A stretch of 58,388 nucleotides of DNA, taken from contig NZ_ARQI01000112.1 of NCBI RefSeq assembly GCF_000384655.1, positions 1 to 58,388 on the forward strand, read 5' to 3'. Of this stretch, positions 26,844-36,602 are shown one piece after another. The notes under the pieces are model-generated. The model was given only the letters and a program-made list of their open reading frames with translations. It was not told where the DNA came from and did not search any database. Within the stretch, counting starts at the first letter, position 1; the number at the start of each line of letters is the position of its first letter. The stretch is from Brachyspira innocens ATCC 29796 (GTDB lineage Bacteria > Spirochaetota > Brachyspiria > Brachyspirales > Brachyspiraceae). Position numbers and translations under genes: made by a program.

Positions 26844-27806
26844 ATGGATAAAGTTAATATTAGTCTTATAGGTGTAGGAAGAATGGGGCAATTTCATTTA
26901 AATGTTATAAGCCAAATAAATCATATAAATTTATCTGGAATATATGATGCCGATGAAAATCATCTTAATGAAATATCTCAAAAGTATAATATAAAAAAAT
27001 TTAATAGTATCGATGAAGCTATAGATAATGCAGATGCTGTAATAATAGCAAGCCCTACAACTTTTCATTTTGAAATAGCTAAAAAAGCCGTAGAAAAAGG
27101 AAAACATGTTTTGGTAGAAAAACCTATGACAGAAACTTATGCTCAGGCTTTAGAATTGGAAGAGATTGTAAAACAAAAAAATGTTATACTTCAGGTAGGA
27201 CATGTGGAGAGATTTAACGGTGCTGTTCAGGAACTTCATCATATAATAGAAAAGCCTTATTTAATAGAGGCTAGAAGATTGGCTCCTTTTACTCCGCGTA
27301 TTACAGATGTAGGCGTTGTATTTGATATTATGATACATGATTTGGATATTGTAACTTCATTAGTAAAAAAGCCAGTCATAAAATTTTCTGCAAGCGGAAA
27401 GAGAATAAGAACAAAAAATGAAGATATAGCCAGTGCATTATTAGAGTTTGAAGATGAGACTATAGCTACAGTAAGTGCAAGCAGAGTTACTCAGGAAAAA
27501 ATCAGAACATTGGCTATAAGTACAGAAGAAGCATACTTTTTATTAGATTATGCCACTCAGGATATAACAATACATAGACAGGCAGCAAGTCAGAGCAATA
27601 TAAAAACTTCTATAGGTATAAATTATAAACAGGAATCTATTATAGAAAGAGTATTTATTCACAGAGATAATCCTTTAAAATTAGAAGATGAGCATTTTGC
27701 AAATTGTATATTAGGTAAGGATAAAAGATTTGTTTCTATAGAAGATGATGTTAATACTATAAAATTAACAGAATCTATTTTAAAAGAGATAAAAAAGACT
27801 TGGTAA
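26844..27806 (+). CDS. Gfo/Idh/MocA-family NAD(P)-dependent oxidoreductase
   Basis: 320 residues. The Rossmann fold shows GVGRMGQFHLNVI (residues ~9-21) and the acidic strand end YDAD. The family motif EKPMTET (~93-99) holds the active-site Lys. Sugar or inositol dehydrogenases of this family act on secondary alcohols or 2-keto sugars. Members close to UDP-GlcNAc oxidoreductases are possible, but the substrate cannot be assigned. AAAGGA precedes the start. It is monocistronic with its own terminator. Confidence 0.88.
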   Translation: MDKVNISLIGVGRMGQFHLNVISQINHINLSGIYDADENHLNEISQKYNIKKFNSIDEAIDNADAVIIASPTTFHFEIAKKAVEKGKHVLVEKPMTETYAQALELEEIVKQKNVILQVGHVERFNGAVQELHHIIEKPYLIEARRLAPFTPRITDVGVVFDIMIHDLDIVTSLVKKPVIKFSASGKRIRTKNEDIASALLEFEDETIATVSASRVTQEKIRTLAISTEEAYFLLDYATQDITIHRQAASQSNIKTSIGINYKQESIIERVFIHRDNPLKLEDEHFANCILGKDKRFVSIEDDVNTIKLTESILKEIKKTW

Positions 27807-27823
27807 CAACTTTTGTATATGAT

Positions 27824-27847
27824 AGCGGGGGCTTTTATGTTCCCGCT
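27824..27847 (+). terminator. Intrinsic terminator of the oxidoreductase gene
   Basis: AGCGGG (27824-27829) with CCCGCT (27842-27847), followed by TTTTTTATAAT. Confidence 0.85.
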
Positions 27848-27890
27848 TTTTTATAATATATCGTATTTTGATAAACTTTAATTTTGTCAG

Positions 27891-27924
27891 TAACTTATTT
27901 ATATTTCTCAAACTAAATAAGTTA
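27891..27924. repeat. 10-bp inverted repeat beside dispersed element
   Basis: TAACTTATTT (27891-27900) and AAATAAGTTA (27915-27924) are perfect complements across a 14-base loop, immediately left of dispersed element copy 5. Confidence 0.6.
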
Positions 27925-27928
27925 TTCA

Positions 27929-28204
27929 GTATATACTGCAAATTTTTAAGTTTGTCAAAAAATAAATTTTTTAATTTAAAATATCGCAGGGCTTTGCCCC
28001 ACACCCCAGTTCTTTTGTTGGCACAAAGAACCAAAAAGACTGCATTTTTAGCCTAAATTTCAGGATTACTATACATTTAATACATATATGTAAAATATAA
28101 AGTTCTAGCAATTGAATTTTTTTAAACTTTTTTGTGCTGCAAAAAAGTCGATAATTATGTATAATGTCCATCAATTGACAAAATAAAATTGTTCCAGTAT
28201 ATAT
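27929..28204 (+). repeat. Dispersed intergenic element, copy 5
   Basis: Left end GTATATACTGCAAATTTTTA then TTTGTCAAAAAATAA. Core GCAGGGCTTTGCCCCACACC, hairpin AGTTCTTTTGTTGG/CACAAAGAACC, AT-rich arm, hairpin AACTTTTTTGTGC/TGCAAAAAAGT, and right end AATTGACAAAATAAAATTG then GTATATATT. It lies between the oxidoreductase terminator and the rpoD terminator, in the gap 27807-28267. Confidence 0.82.
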
Positions 28205-28207
28205 TAA

Positions 28208-28234
28208 AAAGGAGACATAAAAAATGCCCCCTTT
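28208..28234 (-). terminator. Intrinsic terminator of dnaG-rpoD
   Basis: AAAGGAGACAT (28208-28218) and ATGCCCCCTTT (28224-28234) pair over 11 bp with two G-U pairs when transcribed from the minus strand, followed by T residues. The right end of dispersed element copy 5 stops four bases away. Confidence 0.8.
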
Positions 28235-28267
28235 AAAATTAAATTCTTAATTTATATAATTTAGATA

Positions 28268-30031
28268 TTAAGAGTCAAGAAAATCTTTTAACTCTTTTTT
28301 CTTTGACTGAGCTCTTAAACGTCTTATAGCCTTAGCCTCTATCTGACGTATACGCTCTCTTGTAACCTTGAATACATATCCAACTTCTTCAAGAGTATGA
28401 GAATATCCGTCAACAAGTCCGAAACGCATTCTTATAACTTTTTGTTCTCTATCTGGCAAACTATCAAGTATAGAGTCAATTTGCTTTCTTAAGATTTTGA
28501 AAGTAGTAATATTTTGAGGACTTTCAAATTCTTTGTCTTCTATAAGCTCTCCTAATATAGTGTCCTCTTCATCACCTATAGGAGCATTTAAAGATACAGG
28601 GTCTTTAGCTACATTTCTTACGCTTTTTACTCTGCTTTCAGGCCAGCCTAATGCTTTTGCTATCTCCTGAATAGAAGGCTCTCTTCCATGCTGCTGCATA
28701 TACTGTCTTAATACTCTTTGAACTTTATTGATCTGCTCTATCATATGAACAGGTACTCTTATAGTTCTAGCCTGATCGCTTATAGAACGCGTAATAGCCT
28801 GACGTATCCACCAAGTGGCATATGTAGAAAATTTATATCCTTTTTTGTATTCAAATTTATCTACGGCCTTTATAAGACCGATATTTCCTTCCTGAACCAA
28901 ATCAAAGAAATGAAGACCTCTATTAACGTATTTTTTTGCTATAGCAATAACAAGTCTTAAATTTGCTTTAACTATATGATCTTTAGCCTGAGCTATTTTT
29001 CTTCTGGCAGAATCTATTTTACGTACCCATTCTACCAAAGTTTCTTTATCAATACGTACTTCATCATAAATATCAGCCATACGCACCTGAGCCTTATGAA
29101 AACTAGTTATAACAGCTTCTATAGCTTCCGGAGTAATATTAAACTCATCTACAAGTCTTATATATATATCCTTATTGCCAGATTCTATTTCTTTATAGTA
29201 GTTTTCAAAGTCGGATATTTCTTTATAGTATCTTTTTTTAAGTTTTTCAAAATATTCTTCTATTTGATTTATTCTATGAAGATAGAACTTTAGCTTTTCA
29301 GCTATTCTGTCTATTTCCATTCTGTTTAATCTTACTTTTGTTAGAAGTTTAACAATATTTTCTTTAACCTCTTCCTGTTCTTTGGTAAGAGCTTTAATAG
29401 TTTTCTGAGTTGTAATCTTTTTAATTCTCTTATCCAAAGCAAGATACTTTTCAGCTAATGCCGTATACTCTTTTTCAAAGTTTTTGTATTTTCTTTCTAA
29501 TTTTCTTTTTTCCTGAGTAGAAACATTGTAAATTCTAGGCGGCTCTAATATTTCATGTATAGAAACCTTTCCAGTCTGCACATTTTTAATAGTTGTTAGA
29601 ACTTCTCCTACAACAAGATGAGTATTAAGTATAATATTTTCAATCTCAGATTCTCCTGATTCTATTTTTTTGGAGTAATCTACTTCATCATCATGAGTAA
29701 GAAGGCTCACCTTTCCTATTTCTTTAAGATAAAGTCTGATAGGATCATCATTATTACCCACTTTATCTTCTACATGTATAAATTTAGCAGCATCGTCAAT
29801 TTTATTCTGATTTTTGGAAAGGCTTTCAAATTCCCTTTTGTCTTCAACAATTACAATCTTTCTTGCATTTAATAATTGAAAAAGTATATCCATTACATCA
29901 GTATCCATATTGTCTATGGCACCATTAATCTCTTTGAAAGTAAGATATTTGTTGGCATTACCTTTTTCAAGTAATTTTCTAATCTTTTCATTATTTTTAA
30001 TCAAAAGATCGCAATCTTCTTCTGTCATCAT
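28268..30031 (-). CDS. rpoD: RNA polymerase sigma factor RpoD (sigma-70)
   Basis: Primary sigma factor, 587 residues. Region 1.2 begins DPIRLYLKEIG; a non-conserved charged insert follows. Region 2 carries NLRLVIAIAKKY and DLVQEGNIGLIKAVDKFEY with the -10-recognising stretch FSTYATWWIRQAI. Region 3 is PVHMIE. Region 4.2 has the helix-turn-helix TLEEVGYVFKVTRERIRQIE. The start overlaps the dnaG stop (ATGA), so the genes are coupled. This is the conserved macromolecular-synthesis arrangement without rpsU. Confidence 0.96.
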   Translation of the reverse strand: MMTEEDCDLLIKNNEKIRKLLEKGNANKYLTFKEINGAIDNMDTDVMDILFQLLNARKIVIVEDKREFESLSKNQNKIDDAAKFIHVEDKVGNNDDPIRLYLKEIGKVSLLTHDDEVDYSKKIESGESEIENIILNTHLVVGEVLTTIKNVQTGKVSIHEILEPPRIYNVSTQEKRKLERKYKNFEKEYTALAEKYLALDKRIKKITTQKTIKALTKEQEEVKENIVKLLTKVRLNRMEIDRIAEKLKFYLHRINQIEEYFEKLKKRYYKEISDFENYYKEIESGNKDIYIRLVDEFNITPEAIEAVITSFHKAQVRMADIYDEVRIDKETLVEWVRKIDSARRKIAQAKDHIVKANLRLVIAIAKKYVNRGLHFFDLVQEGNIGLIKAVDKFEYKKGYKFSTYATWWIRQAITRSISDQARTIRVPVHMIEQINKVQRVLRQYMQQHGREPSIQEIAKALGWPESRVKSVRNVAKDPVSLNAPIGDEEDTILGELIEDKEFESPQNITTFKILRKQIDSILDSLPDREQKVIRMRFGLVDGYSHTLEEVGYVFKVTRERIRQIEAKAIRRLRAQSKKKELKDFLDS

Positions 30032-31848
30032 AAATCACTTCCTTGATGTAATTTTTCTTTTTGCTTATTAAGTAAATGTATTTCGCGTGCTTTTTCACAA
30101 ATAGCCTCAAATCCATCATTTAATGAATGATTATTTATTATTTCCATTCTTTTAGAGTCTATGTCGCCGCTTTTAATTTTAATAATAAGCTCCTCCAATT
30201 TTTCATATATGTTTTCGCTGTATAATTTCTTCTTGCTTAAAATCTGATTGGCTATATGCTCATTTCCAAGTATATTAAGAGCATCTTCTACGCTTGCTTC
30301 TTTATTAAGAGTTAAGAGCCTTATATAAAATTCCCTTGTTATATCTTTCTTAATAAGATCTACACTAATTTCTCTTTCAGCCTCTTTAATTAAAGAAGGA
30401 TTCAAAGCAAGTAAGTATATTAAACTATTTTCATAGTAAAATTTATTGTCTGTATTATTTTTTGTTATTTTTCTGCTATTATTATAGGAAACATTCTGAT
30501 TTGTTTTCTGCGTACGTAAATAATCCTTGTTAAAAGCCTCCCTATCTATAGAAAGTTTAGAAGCAACATGTGAAATTATCATCTGCTTCTCTGTTTCGCT
30601 TTTTACAACGTCCAAATACCTATAAAAGCCGTTAATAATCATTAGCTTTTCTTCTATAGAAAGAGAAGAAATTTCCTTTTTTACTTCTGTTTCTATAATA
30701 TAATCATACCAGTGCAATCTATTATTATATAGTATATCAAACCGCTTTTTGTCATAAACTGTAAAAAATTCATCTAAATCTTTGGTTTCTTTTATAGAAA
30801 GTATAGTCAATTTTAGATCAAACTTCAATAGTGTAAGTATAGCGGCTTTGGCCGCCTTTATACCAGCTTCATCACTGTCTAAAGCTAGTACTACATTACT
30901 AGTATATCTTTTTATTTCTTTGGCATGCTCTTCTGTTATAGCCGTTCCAAGTGTTCCAACCACATTTTTTATACCCATTTTGTGGCAGGCTATAGTATCC
31001 ATATACCCTTCTACAAGTATAATTTCGTCCTGTTTCATTATATAGGATTTTGCTATATTTATACCGTACAGAGAGGATTTCTTCTTGAATATTAAACTTT
31101 CCTTTGAGTTTAGGTATTTTGGTTCTTTTCCGTCTATGCTTCTTCCTCCAAAACCTATTACTTCTTCTCTTTCATTTATAATAGGAAACATTATTCTATT
31201 AACAAATGTATCATAATAGTGATTAGGATTATTTTTGCTTACACTGGCAAGACCTAATATATGCATATTGTTAATAGTAATTTTATTTTCAGCTAATGCA
31301 TCAATAAGGGCATTCCAGCTTGGAGGGGCATATCCTATTTTAAACTCTTTTATAATGCTGAATGGTATTTTTCTTTTTTTAAGATATTTTTCAGCTTCTT
31401 TATAGAAATAACCGCCGTTTTTGTCTTTTAAAAGCAGAGTTTTACCAAAGAAATTGCAGGCTATTCTATTAATTCTTCTGCTTTCTAAGTATATTTTGTC
31501 CTTTTTTGAGGATTTAGCAGAGAAGAAATCGGTAACATCTACAGAGAATCTCTTTCCAAGATATTCTATAGCCTCTTTAAAAGACATATTTTCTTTTTCT
31601 TTTAGGTATGTTATAACATTACCCTTAGCTCCGCAGGTGAAGCATTTATATACACCTTTATCATCATCAACAGACATGGAAGGATTAGTTTCCTGTCCGT
31701 CTTTATGAAATGGACATTGAACTGTATATTTGTTTCCGCCTCTTGAAACTACTTTATATTTATCTCTCAAAATATCAATAAGAGATACCCTAGACAATAG
31801 ATTATTTAATTTTCCTATAAATAAATTATCCACAGCACATAAACTCAA
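30028..31848 (-). CDS. dnaG: DNA primase
   Basis: Synthesises RNA primers at the replication fork; 606 residues. The zinc-binding domain has C45, H48, C69 and C72 (CPFH, CFTCGAKG). The TOPRIM core has ILVEGYMD and LALDSDEAG. The C-terminal part would contact the DnaB helicase. The start is uncertain: TTG at 31848 gives this length and GTG at 31833 is close to the usual family N-terminus; neither has a strong ribosome binding site. Confidence 0.94.
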   Translation of the reverse strand: MSLCAVDNLFIGKLNNLLSRVSLIDILRDKYKVVSRGGNKYTVQCPFHKDGQETNPSMSVDDDKGVYKCFTCGAKGNVITYLKEKENMSFKEAIEYLGKRFSVDVTDFFSAKSSKKDKIYLESRRINRIACNFFGKTLLLKDKNGGYFYKEAEKYLKKRKIPFSIIKEFKIGYAPPSWNALIDALAENKITINNMHILGLASVSKNNPNHYYDTFVNRIMFPIINEREEVIGFGGRSIDGKEPKYLNSKESLIFKKKSSLYGINIAKSYIMKQDEIILVEGYMDTIACHKMGIKNVVGTLGTAITEEHAKEIKRYTSNVVLALDSDEAGIKAAKAAILTLLKFDLKLTILSIKETKDLDEFFTVYDKKRFDILYNNRLHWYDYIIETEVKKEISSLSIEEKLMIINGFYRYLDVVKSETEKQMIISHVASKLSIDREAFNKDYLRTQKTNQNVSYNNSRKITKNNTDNKFYYENSLIYLLALNPSLIKEAEREISVDLIKKDITREFYIRLLTLNKEASVEDALNILGNEHIANQILSKKKLYSENIYEKLEELIIKIKSGDIDSKRMEIINNHSLNDGFEAICEKAREIHLLNKQKEKLHQGSDL

Positions 31849-32013
31849 AATATTATCTATATATTAATCGGATATAGATATCAAAAAATACATGTTATAC
31901 CCATAAATAAATATAGACAAATATAAAAATATTTTAAAAAAAGTCAAGCAATTATGGTTTAAAAAAATAAAAAAAATGTAATTACAATTCAATTTATTTT
32001 ACATATTTATTGC

Positions 32014-32044
32014 TTGACAAAATTATTTTTTTTATTATTATAAT
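32014..32044 (+). promoter_or_regulatory. Predicted sigma-70 promoter
   Basis: TTGACA (32014-32019) and TATAAT (32039-32044) are perfect consensus boxes, with a long 19-bp spacer. The start codon of the next gene follows about 20 bases beyond the expected transcription start. Confidence 0.6.
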
Positions 32045-32070
32045 GAGAACATCTTTTTTGGGGAAATATT

Positions 32071-33117
32071 GTGATTAATTATTTTGAAAAGAGCGAGAGA
32101 AGAAGAAGGATCTTAAACAATATAAAATCAAAGAGGATTATTATAGATAAATTTCATATACCTCTTGGCATAGTTCCAAGTGAATATGCTTACCCCATGG
32201 AAGGGACAAAGATAGAATTAAAAAATACTAATAATGGAGATATCTATACATATAGAATATCAGTATCGGCAGAGAAAATATATTCTCTTTATTTAAAGCT
32301 TCTGAAACTTTTTCCATCATACGGAACCATTGTTATAGAACGTATAAGCGAGGATATAAACAGAAGTTTTGATGTTCTTATGAGTGATCCTGATGTTTCA
32401 TTAAATGAGATAAGAAAGGTATTTAAAAAATATAATGAACTTTGGGTTGAATGCGGTTTTGTAGGGTTTGGTGTTATAGATGAGCTTACCGAATTTGAAA
32501 TTTTTATAAATTTGGATAAAGAAATAGAGATTAACACTACATATAAAAATATGAGAAAAATTAACCGCATACTTGATTCTTATAAACTTCTTAATGATGA
32601 TGTTTCATTTATGAGCGATTATGAGCATCTTAATTATTCATTATCTTCTATAGCAGCAGATTACGGCTGTTCTGAGACTGATGAATATATATTTGATTAC
32701 TATGATATTATAAATAATCTTAAGTCAATATATGGTTTTACAACTATTAACTTAAATGAGAATGATAAAATGATTAAAGCTCCTAAATGGTGGAATGTTA
32801 CTGTTAAGGGACTTGGTAAATGTCAGAAAAGAACTTTTATATCTACTTATTATATAGTTGCAGATACTATAGAAGAGATGGAAACTTTAATAGATGAAAA
32901 GATGAAAGATATGAATGTGGATTATTATTATATTTATGATTTTTATAATGTTGATCCTAATAATTATAATTATGAAAGTGTAAATGTTACAAATATACAT
33001 AATATATCTTTTGAGAAAGCTCCGTTTGGAATATGGGCTCAGTCTGATGTATTTATATGTAAGGTAAAAAATATAGCGTCATATTATATTAATAAGAATT
33101 ATGCAAGAACATATTGA
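32071..33117 (+). CDS. Conserved hypothetical protein, function unknown
   Basis: 348 residues starting at GTG with GGGG seven to eight bases upstream. No signal peptide or membrane segment is seen. The protein is rich in Tyr, Asn and acidic residues, with a basic N-terminus (KSERRRRILNNIKSKR). I recognise no domain. It has a strong promoter and overlaps the following Nudix gene by 17 bases, so it is expressed with it and the signal peptidase gene. Confidence 0.75.
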   Translation: MINYFEKSERRRRILNNIKSKRIIIDKFHIPLGIVPSEYAYPMEGTKIELKNTNNGDIYTYRISVSAEKIYSLYLKLLKLFPSYGTIVIERISEDINRSFDVLMSDPDVSLNEIRKVFKKYNELWVECGFVGFGVIDELTEFEIFINLDKEIEINTTYKNMRKINRILDSYKLLNDDVSFMSDYEHLNYSLSSIAADYGCSETDEYIFDYYDIINNLKSIYGFTTINLNENDKMIKAPKWWNVTVKGLGKCQKRTFISTYYIVADTIEEMETLIDEKMKDMNVDYYYIYDFYNVDPNNYNYESVNVTNIHNISFEKAPFGIWAQSDVFICKVKNIASYYINKNYARTY

Positions 33118-33667
33118 TAATGATTTTCAAAAAGCGTTAAAATTAAAAGAACATATTAAATATCAATTTAAATATTGTCCTTACTGCGGAGAAAAAGATT
33201 CTTTTATTTTTAATGATATAAAGATTTTTAAATGCTCAAAATGTAAAAGAACTTACTTTGTTAATCCTGCATCTGCTGTAGGGGTTATAATAGAAACTCC
33301 TATAGGAATAGTGTTTGTTGAAAGAGGTATTGAACCTAAAAAGGGATATATAGATATGCCGGGCGGATTCTGTGAGCCTTATGAAAGAGTGGAAGATACT
33401 GCTGTACGAGAGGTTTTGGAAGAAACGAATATAAAGATCGATAATATACATTTTCTTATAAGCGGCTCAAATGAGTATATATACGAAGGTATTATGTATG
33501 TTACATCTGATTTATTTTTTTATTCAAAATTAGATTATGTACCTGATGTTAAAGCAGATGATGATGCTGTTAATGTTATATTTATTAAGAGAGGGGATAT
33601 AGATATGAAAAATATAGCATTTGAATCAGCTAAAGAGGCATTACGCTATTATATAAAAAATTATTAA
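33101..33667 (+). CDS. Nudix hydrolase with N-terminal zinc ribbon
   Basis: 188 residues. Two CxxC pairs (CPYCGEKD, CSKCKRTYF) form a zinc ribbon, followed by a complete Nudix box GGFCEPYERVEDTAVREV then LEETNI, matching Gx5Ex7REUxEExGU. The layout resembles NADH pyrophosphatase-like and ADP-ribose hydrolases, but the substrate is not defined. The start lies inside the end of the preceding gene. Confidence 0.9.
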   Translation: MQEHIDNDFQKALKLKEHIKYQFKYCPYCGEKDSFIFNDIKIFKCSKCKRTYFVNPASAVGVIIETPIGIVFVERGIEPKKGYIDMPGGFCEPYERVEDTAVREVLEETNIKIDNIHFLISGSNEYIYEGIMYVTSDLFFYSKLDYVPDVKADDDAVNVIFIKRGDIDMKNIAFESAKEALRYYIKNY

Positions 33668-33758
33668 ATATTAAAAAATAGTTTTTATTATAAAATATTA
33701 AAATTATCTTTGTATATAAAGTTTTTTGATTATAAAAATTGATAAATATTATAAAAAT

Positions 33759-34280
33759 ATGATAAATAAGAAACAGATTTTAGAATTAATACTCGCTTCA
33801 TTTACAGCTGTTTTTTTGGCAGCATTTATTAGAATATTCTTTTTTGATACTTATATAGTTACAAATAAATCTATGGAGCCTACTTTTTTTGAAGGGGATC
33901 AGATACTGCTTTTAAAAAAGAATTTTATATTTAATAAAGTGAAAAATTTTGATGTAATTGTATTTGAATATGATAACAGCAATTTAGTAAAAAGGGTTAT
34001 AGGAAAAGAAGGCGATAAAGTAGAAATTAGAGACGGCGGGCTTTATTTGAACGATAATTTAATAGAGCATGAATATTATATATTTTCAGATGAAGATAAT
34101 GCTGTTTATATTGTAGGAAGTAATCAGTATTTTGTTTTGGGGGATAATATAAGTTTAAGCGAAGACAGCAGATATTTCGGGCTTATAGATGAAAAAGATA
34201 TAAAAGGTCAGGTTATATTAATATTCAGCCCTAAAAGCAGATTTCAATTATTCAGTAATATATTTCATAAATATAATTAG
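33759..34280 (+). CDS. lepB: Signal peptidase I
   Basis: Inner-membrane serine protease that removes signal peptides from secreted proteins; 173 residues from this start, a short form like those of Gram-positive bacteria. One membrane helix (ILASFTAVFLAAFIRIFFF) is followed by the catalytic Ser in NKSMEPTF, the catalytic Lys in LVKRVIGKEGD, and the GDNISLSEDSRYFG box. A TTG at 33726 could add 11 residues; neither start has a clear ribosome binding site. Confidence 0.92.
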   Translation: MINKKQILELILASFTAVFLAAFIRIFFFDTYIVTNKSMEPTFFEGDQILLLKKNFIFNKVKNFDVIVFEYDNSNLVKRVIGKEGDKVEIRDGGLYLNDNLIEHEYYIFSDEDNAVYIVGSNQYFVLGDNISLSEDSRYFGLIDEKDIKGQVILIFSPKSRFQLFSNIFHKYN

Positions 34281-34301
34281 ATTTATTCAAAAATATTTTG
34301 T

Positions 34302-34334
34302 AAATACAATATTGATAATCTTCAATATGTATTT
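34302..34334. terminator. Hairpin between lepB and patatin gene
   Basis: AAATACAATATTGA (34302-34315) and TCAATATGTATTT (34322-34334) form a stem with one bulged A, followed by T and A residues. It lies between convergent genes. Confidence 0.65.
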
Positions 34335-35420
34335 TTAAAAATACCCGCAGTAACAGCACTTAGCCGTTTCATAGCCATGTCTTAATATTATATCAAAATA
34401 TTTTCTTGTTGGGCTGAATAATGTAGTCTTATAATTTTTTACTTTCATGCAATTTTCTTTTGTATCACATGATTTTATCATTTTCTCTTTTTCTAATTTA
34501 TCAATTTTTGATTTTTTTAATATTACTGAGGCATGATTTCCTATATTTATATATAATCCGTTTTTATTTCTATTAATAAAATCTATATAACTTCTTATTC
34601 TTAAAATATTAACCTGACTCATTGATATATCTAAAATTCTTTTTATATCAAATCTTTTCATTTTATAGTTAAAATTAAAAGGAAGTGCAGCATTTGCCAC
34701 AATTAAAAAATTTAAATCATCTTTGCAGTATCCGCCTTTATCCATTTTATATATAGCTTCAAGCCCTAAATTATCATATACTCCTCCGTCCCATAAATGT
34801 ATAGATTTTGGAATATTTTTTATAGGATTATCCTCATGATCTACCCATTCTTTACACTCTATTTTAAAATACTGATTTCCTATAAGAAAAGGAAAAGCGG
34901 CAGATATAGCTACAGCCATAGATATATCATAGTTTAAGTCTTTTATATATCCTAGTTTATAGTCGCCTATATGTTTTTGAGAAAAAGCAAATCTTTTTCC
35001 AGTTTCTATTGTAGTGGCATTTACTGACCATCTTGGTATTTTTTCCAAATCTGAAAATTTTCCTGTTATTTTCCAATATTTTTTCATTATATCTGATAAA
35101 ATTTTAGGTTTATTAAAAAAATTGTGTATCTGTTTTGATAGGGTGGTATATATAAGTTTTTTTTGTATATCATTTTTTATTATGGTTTCTTTTATTTTTT
35201 CCAATACTTTATTATATTCTTTACTGCTTGGGAATTTGTTATTATTAAAAGAATAGAGTAAAGCTATGCATATACTAGCACCTGATACAGTTGATATATG
35301 CTCTATATTTTCTAAAGCATTTTCTTCTGCAAGCCATTTTAATACACCGAAATGAAATATAGCAGCTCTTATTCCGCCTCCTGATAAAGCTATACCTATT
35401 TTTTTATCGTTTAAAAGCAT
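34335..35420 (-). CDS. Patatin-like phospholipase family protein
   Basis: 361 residues, no signal peptide. The oxyanion motif SGGGIRAA lies at 13-20. The nucleophile Ser is in STVSGAS (S46, the GxSGGS-type variant rather than GxSxG), and the catalytic Asp is in LWDGGVYDN. This predicts lipid acyl hydrolase activity. The C-terminus is Cys-rich (KCCYCGYF). AGGAG lies seven bases before the start, and cutC ends 18 bases upstream, so they form an operon. Confidence 0.87.
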   Translation of the reverse strand: MLLNDKKIGIALSGGGIRAAIFHFGVLKWLAEENALENIEHISTVSGASICIALLYSFNNNKFPSSKEYNKVLEKIKETIIKNDIQKKLIYTTLSKQIHNFFNKPKILSDIMKKYWKITGKFSDLEKIPRWSVNATTIETGKRFAFSQKHIGDYKLGYIKDLNYDISMAVAISAAFPFLIGNQYFKIECKEWVDHEDNPIKNIPKSIHLWDGGVYDNLGLEAIYKMDKGGYCKDDLNFLIVANAALPFNFNYKMKRFDIKRILDISMSQVNILRIRSYIDFINRNKNGLYINIGNHASVILKKSKIDKLEKEKMIKSCDTKENCMKVKNYKTTLFSPTRKYFDIILRHGYETAKCCYCGYF

Positions 35421-35438
35421 GAAATTACTCCTAAATTA

Positions 35439-36182
35439 TTATATTTTCGATTTTATATTTTTTACCTTTTCTTCATCAGTATATTTTACACTAAACTCTG
35501 AAGCTCTTAAGGCAGCCCCCATAAATACATTTTCATTTCTGTATTCCATTAAACTATTAACCGTTTTATTTGCAGTCATATGATATTCATTAGCTTTTAG
35601 AGTGTCTTTTATATATTCAATATTTCTTTCATTTATTCCGCTTCCGGGCATTATTGTTATTTTATCATTATATTTTGAAACTAATTCTTTTAATTTTATT
35701 ATGCCGTTCATAACATTAGCCTCGCCTCCAGAAGTGAGTATTCTCTCAAAACCTAATGATATTATGTCTTCACATGCTTTATTCAAATCACAGCTTACAT
35801 CTATTGCCCTATGAAAAGTAGATTTACTGCTTCCCCATAACTCTAATAATGTAGAACATCTTTCTTTATCAACTCTGCCCTCTTTTGTAAGTATGCCGAA
35901 TACTATGCCGTCTATTTTTAATTCTTTCATGAGTTTTATTTCTCTTTTCATTATTTCAAACTCTGTGTCATCATAGCAGAAATCTCCGCCCCTAGGACGC
36001 ACCATTGCATATATTGGTATATTAACTTTTTCTCTTGCCAATTCCAAAACTCCATAACTAGGAGTTGTGCCACCTTCAAACATATTTCCGCAAAGCTCAA
36101 GTCTGTCAGCTCCGCCTTTTTCAGCATTTATACATGACTCTACAGAATCAACGCATATTTCAATTTTTATATTTTTATTCAT
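35439..36182 (-). CDS. cutC: CutC family protein
   Basis: 247-residue cytoplasmic TIM-barrel protein. Typical motifs are EICVDSVESCINAEKGGADR (near the start), GGTTPSYG, VRPRGGDF and FHRAIDV, with LTSGGE near the middle. The family was named for copper homeostasis, but its biochemical activity is unsettled. It is first in an operon with the patatin-like gene. Confidence 0.92.
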   Translation of the reverse strand: MNKNIKIEICVDSVESCINAEKGGADRLELCGNMFEGGTTPSYGVLELAREKVNIPIYAMVRPRGGDFCYDDTEFEIMKREIKLMKELKIDGIVFGILTKEGRVDKERCSTLLELWGSSKSTFHRAIDVSCDLNKACEDIISLGFERILTSGGEANVMNGIIKLKELVSKYNDKITIMPGSGINERNIEYIKDTLKANEYHMTANKTVNSLMEYRNENVFMGAALRASEFSVKYTDEEKVKNIKSKI

Positions 36183-36234
36183 ATCTATAACTCTTTTATA
36201 ACTATTTAAATTACAAAACTAATTAAAATATAAA

Positions 36235-36530
36235 TTATACCTAAACAACTATACTTTGTCAAAAAATAAAGTTATATTTTGTTTTTAATATCTGGGGCTT
36301 TGCCCCCGCTCTGCGTGCCTTCGGCAACCCCAGTTCTTTTATTGGTATAAAAGAACCAAAAAAACTGCATTTTTAGTCTAAATTTAGGTTATACCATACA
36401 TTTAATACATATATTTTTAATATAAAGTTCTAACAATTGCATTTTTTGCAACTTTTTTGTGCGGCAAAAAAGTTGATAATAATTATATAATGTGTAATAG
36501 TCGGCAAAATGAAATCGTTTCAGTATATAC
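36235..36530 (+). repeat. Dispersed intergenic element, copy 6
   Basis: Left end TTATACCTAAACAACTATAC then TTTGTCAAAAAATAA. Core GGGGCTTTGCCCCCGCTCTG, CTTCGGCAACCCC, hairpin AGTTCTTTTATTGG/ATAAAAGAACC, hairpin AACTTTTTTGTGC/GGCAAAAAAGTT, and right end GGCAAAATGAAATCG then TTTCAGTATATAC. Another partial end (CCAATTGTCAAAATATA) follows. Together with the remnant at 36603 it accounts for the gap 36183-36859. Confidence 0.82.
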
Positions 36531-36602
36531 TAGAAATTTGCCAATTGTCAAAATATATTATATAATACCTGCCGCATCTATTTTATAATAAGGACTAGGT
36601 TT

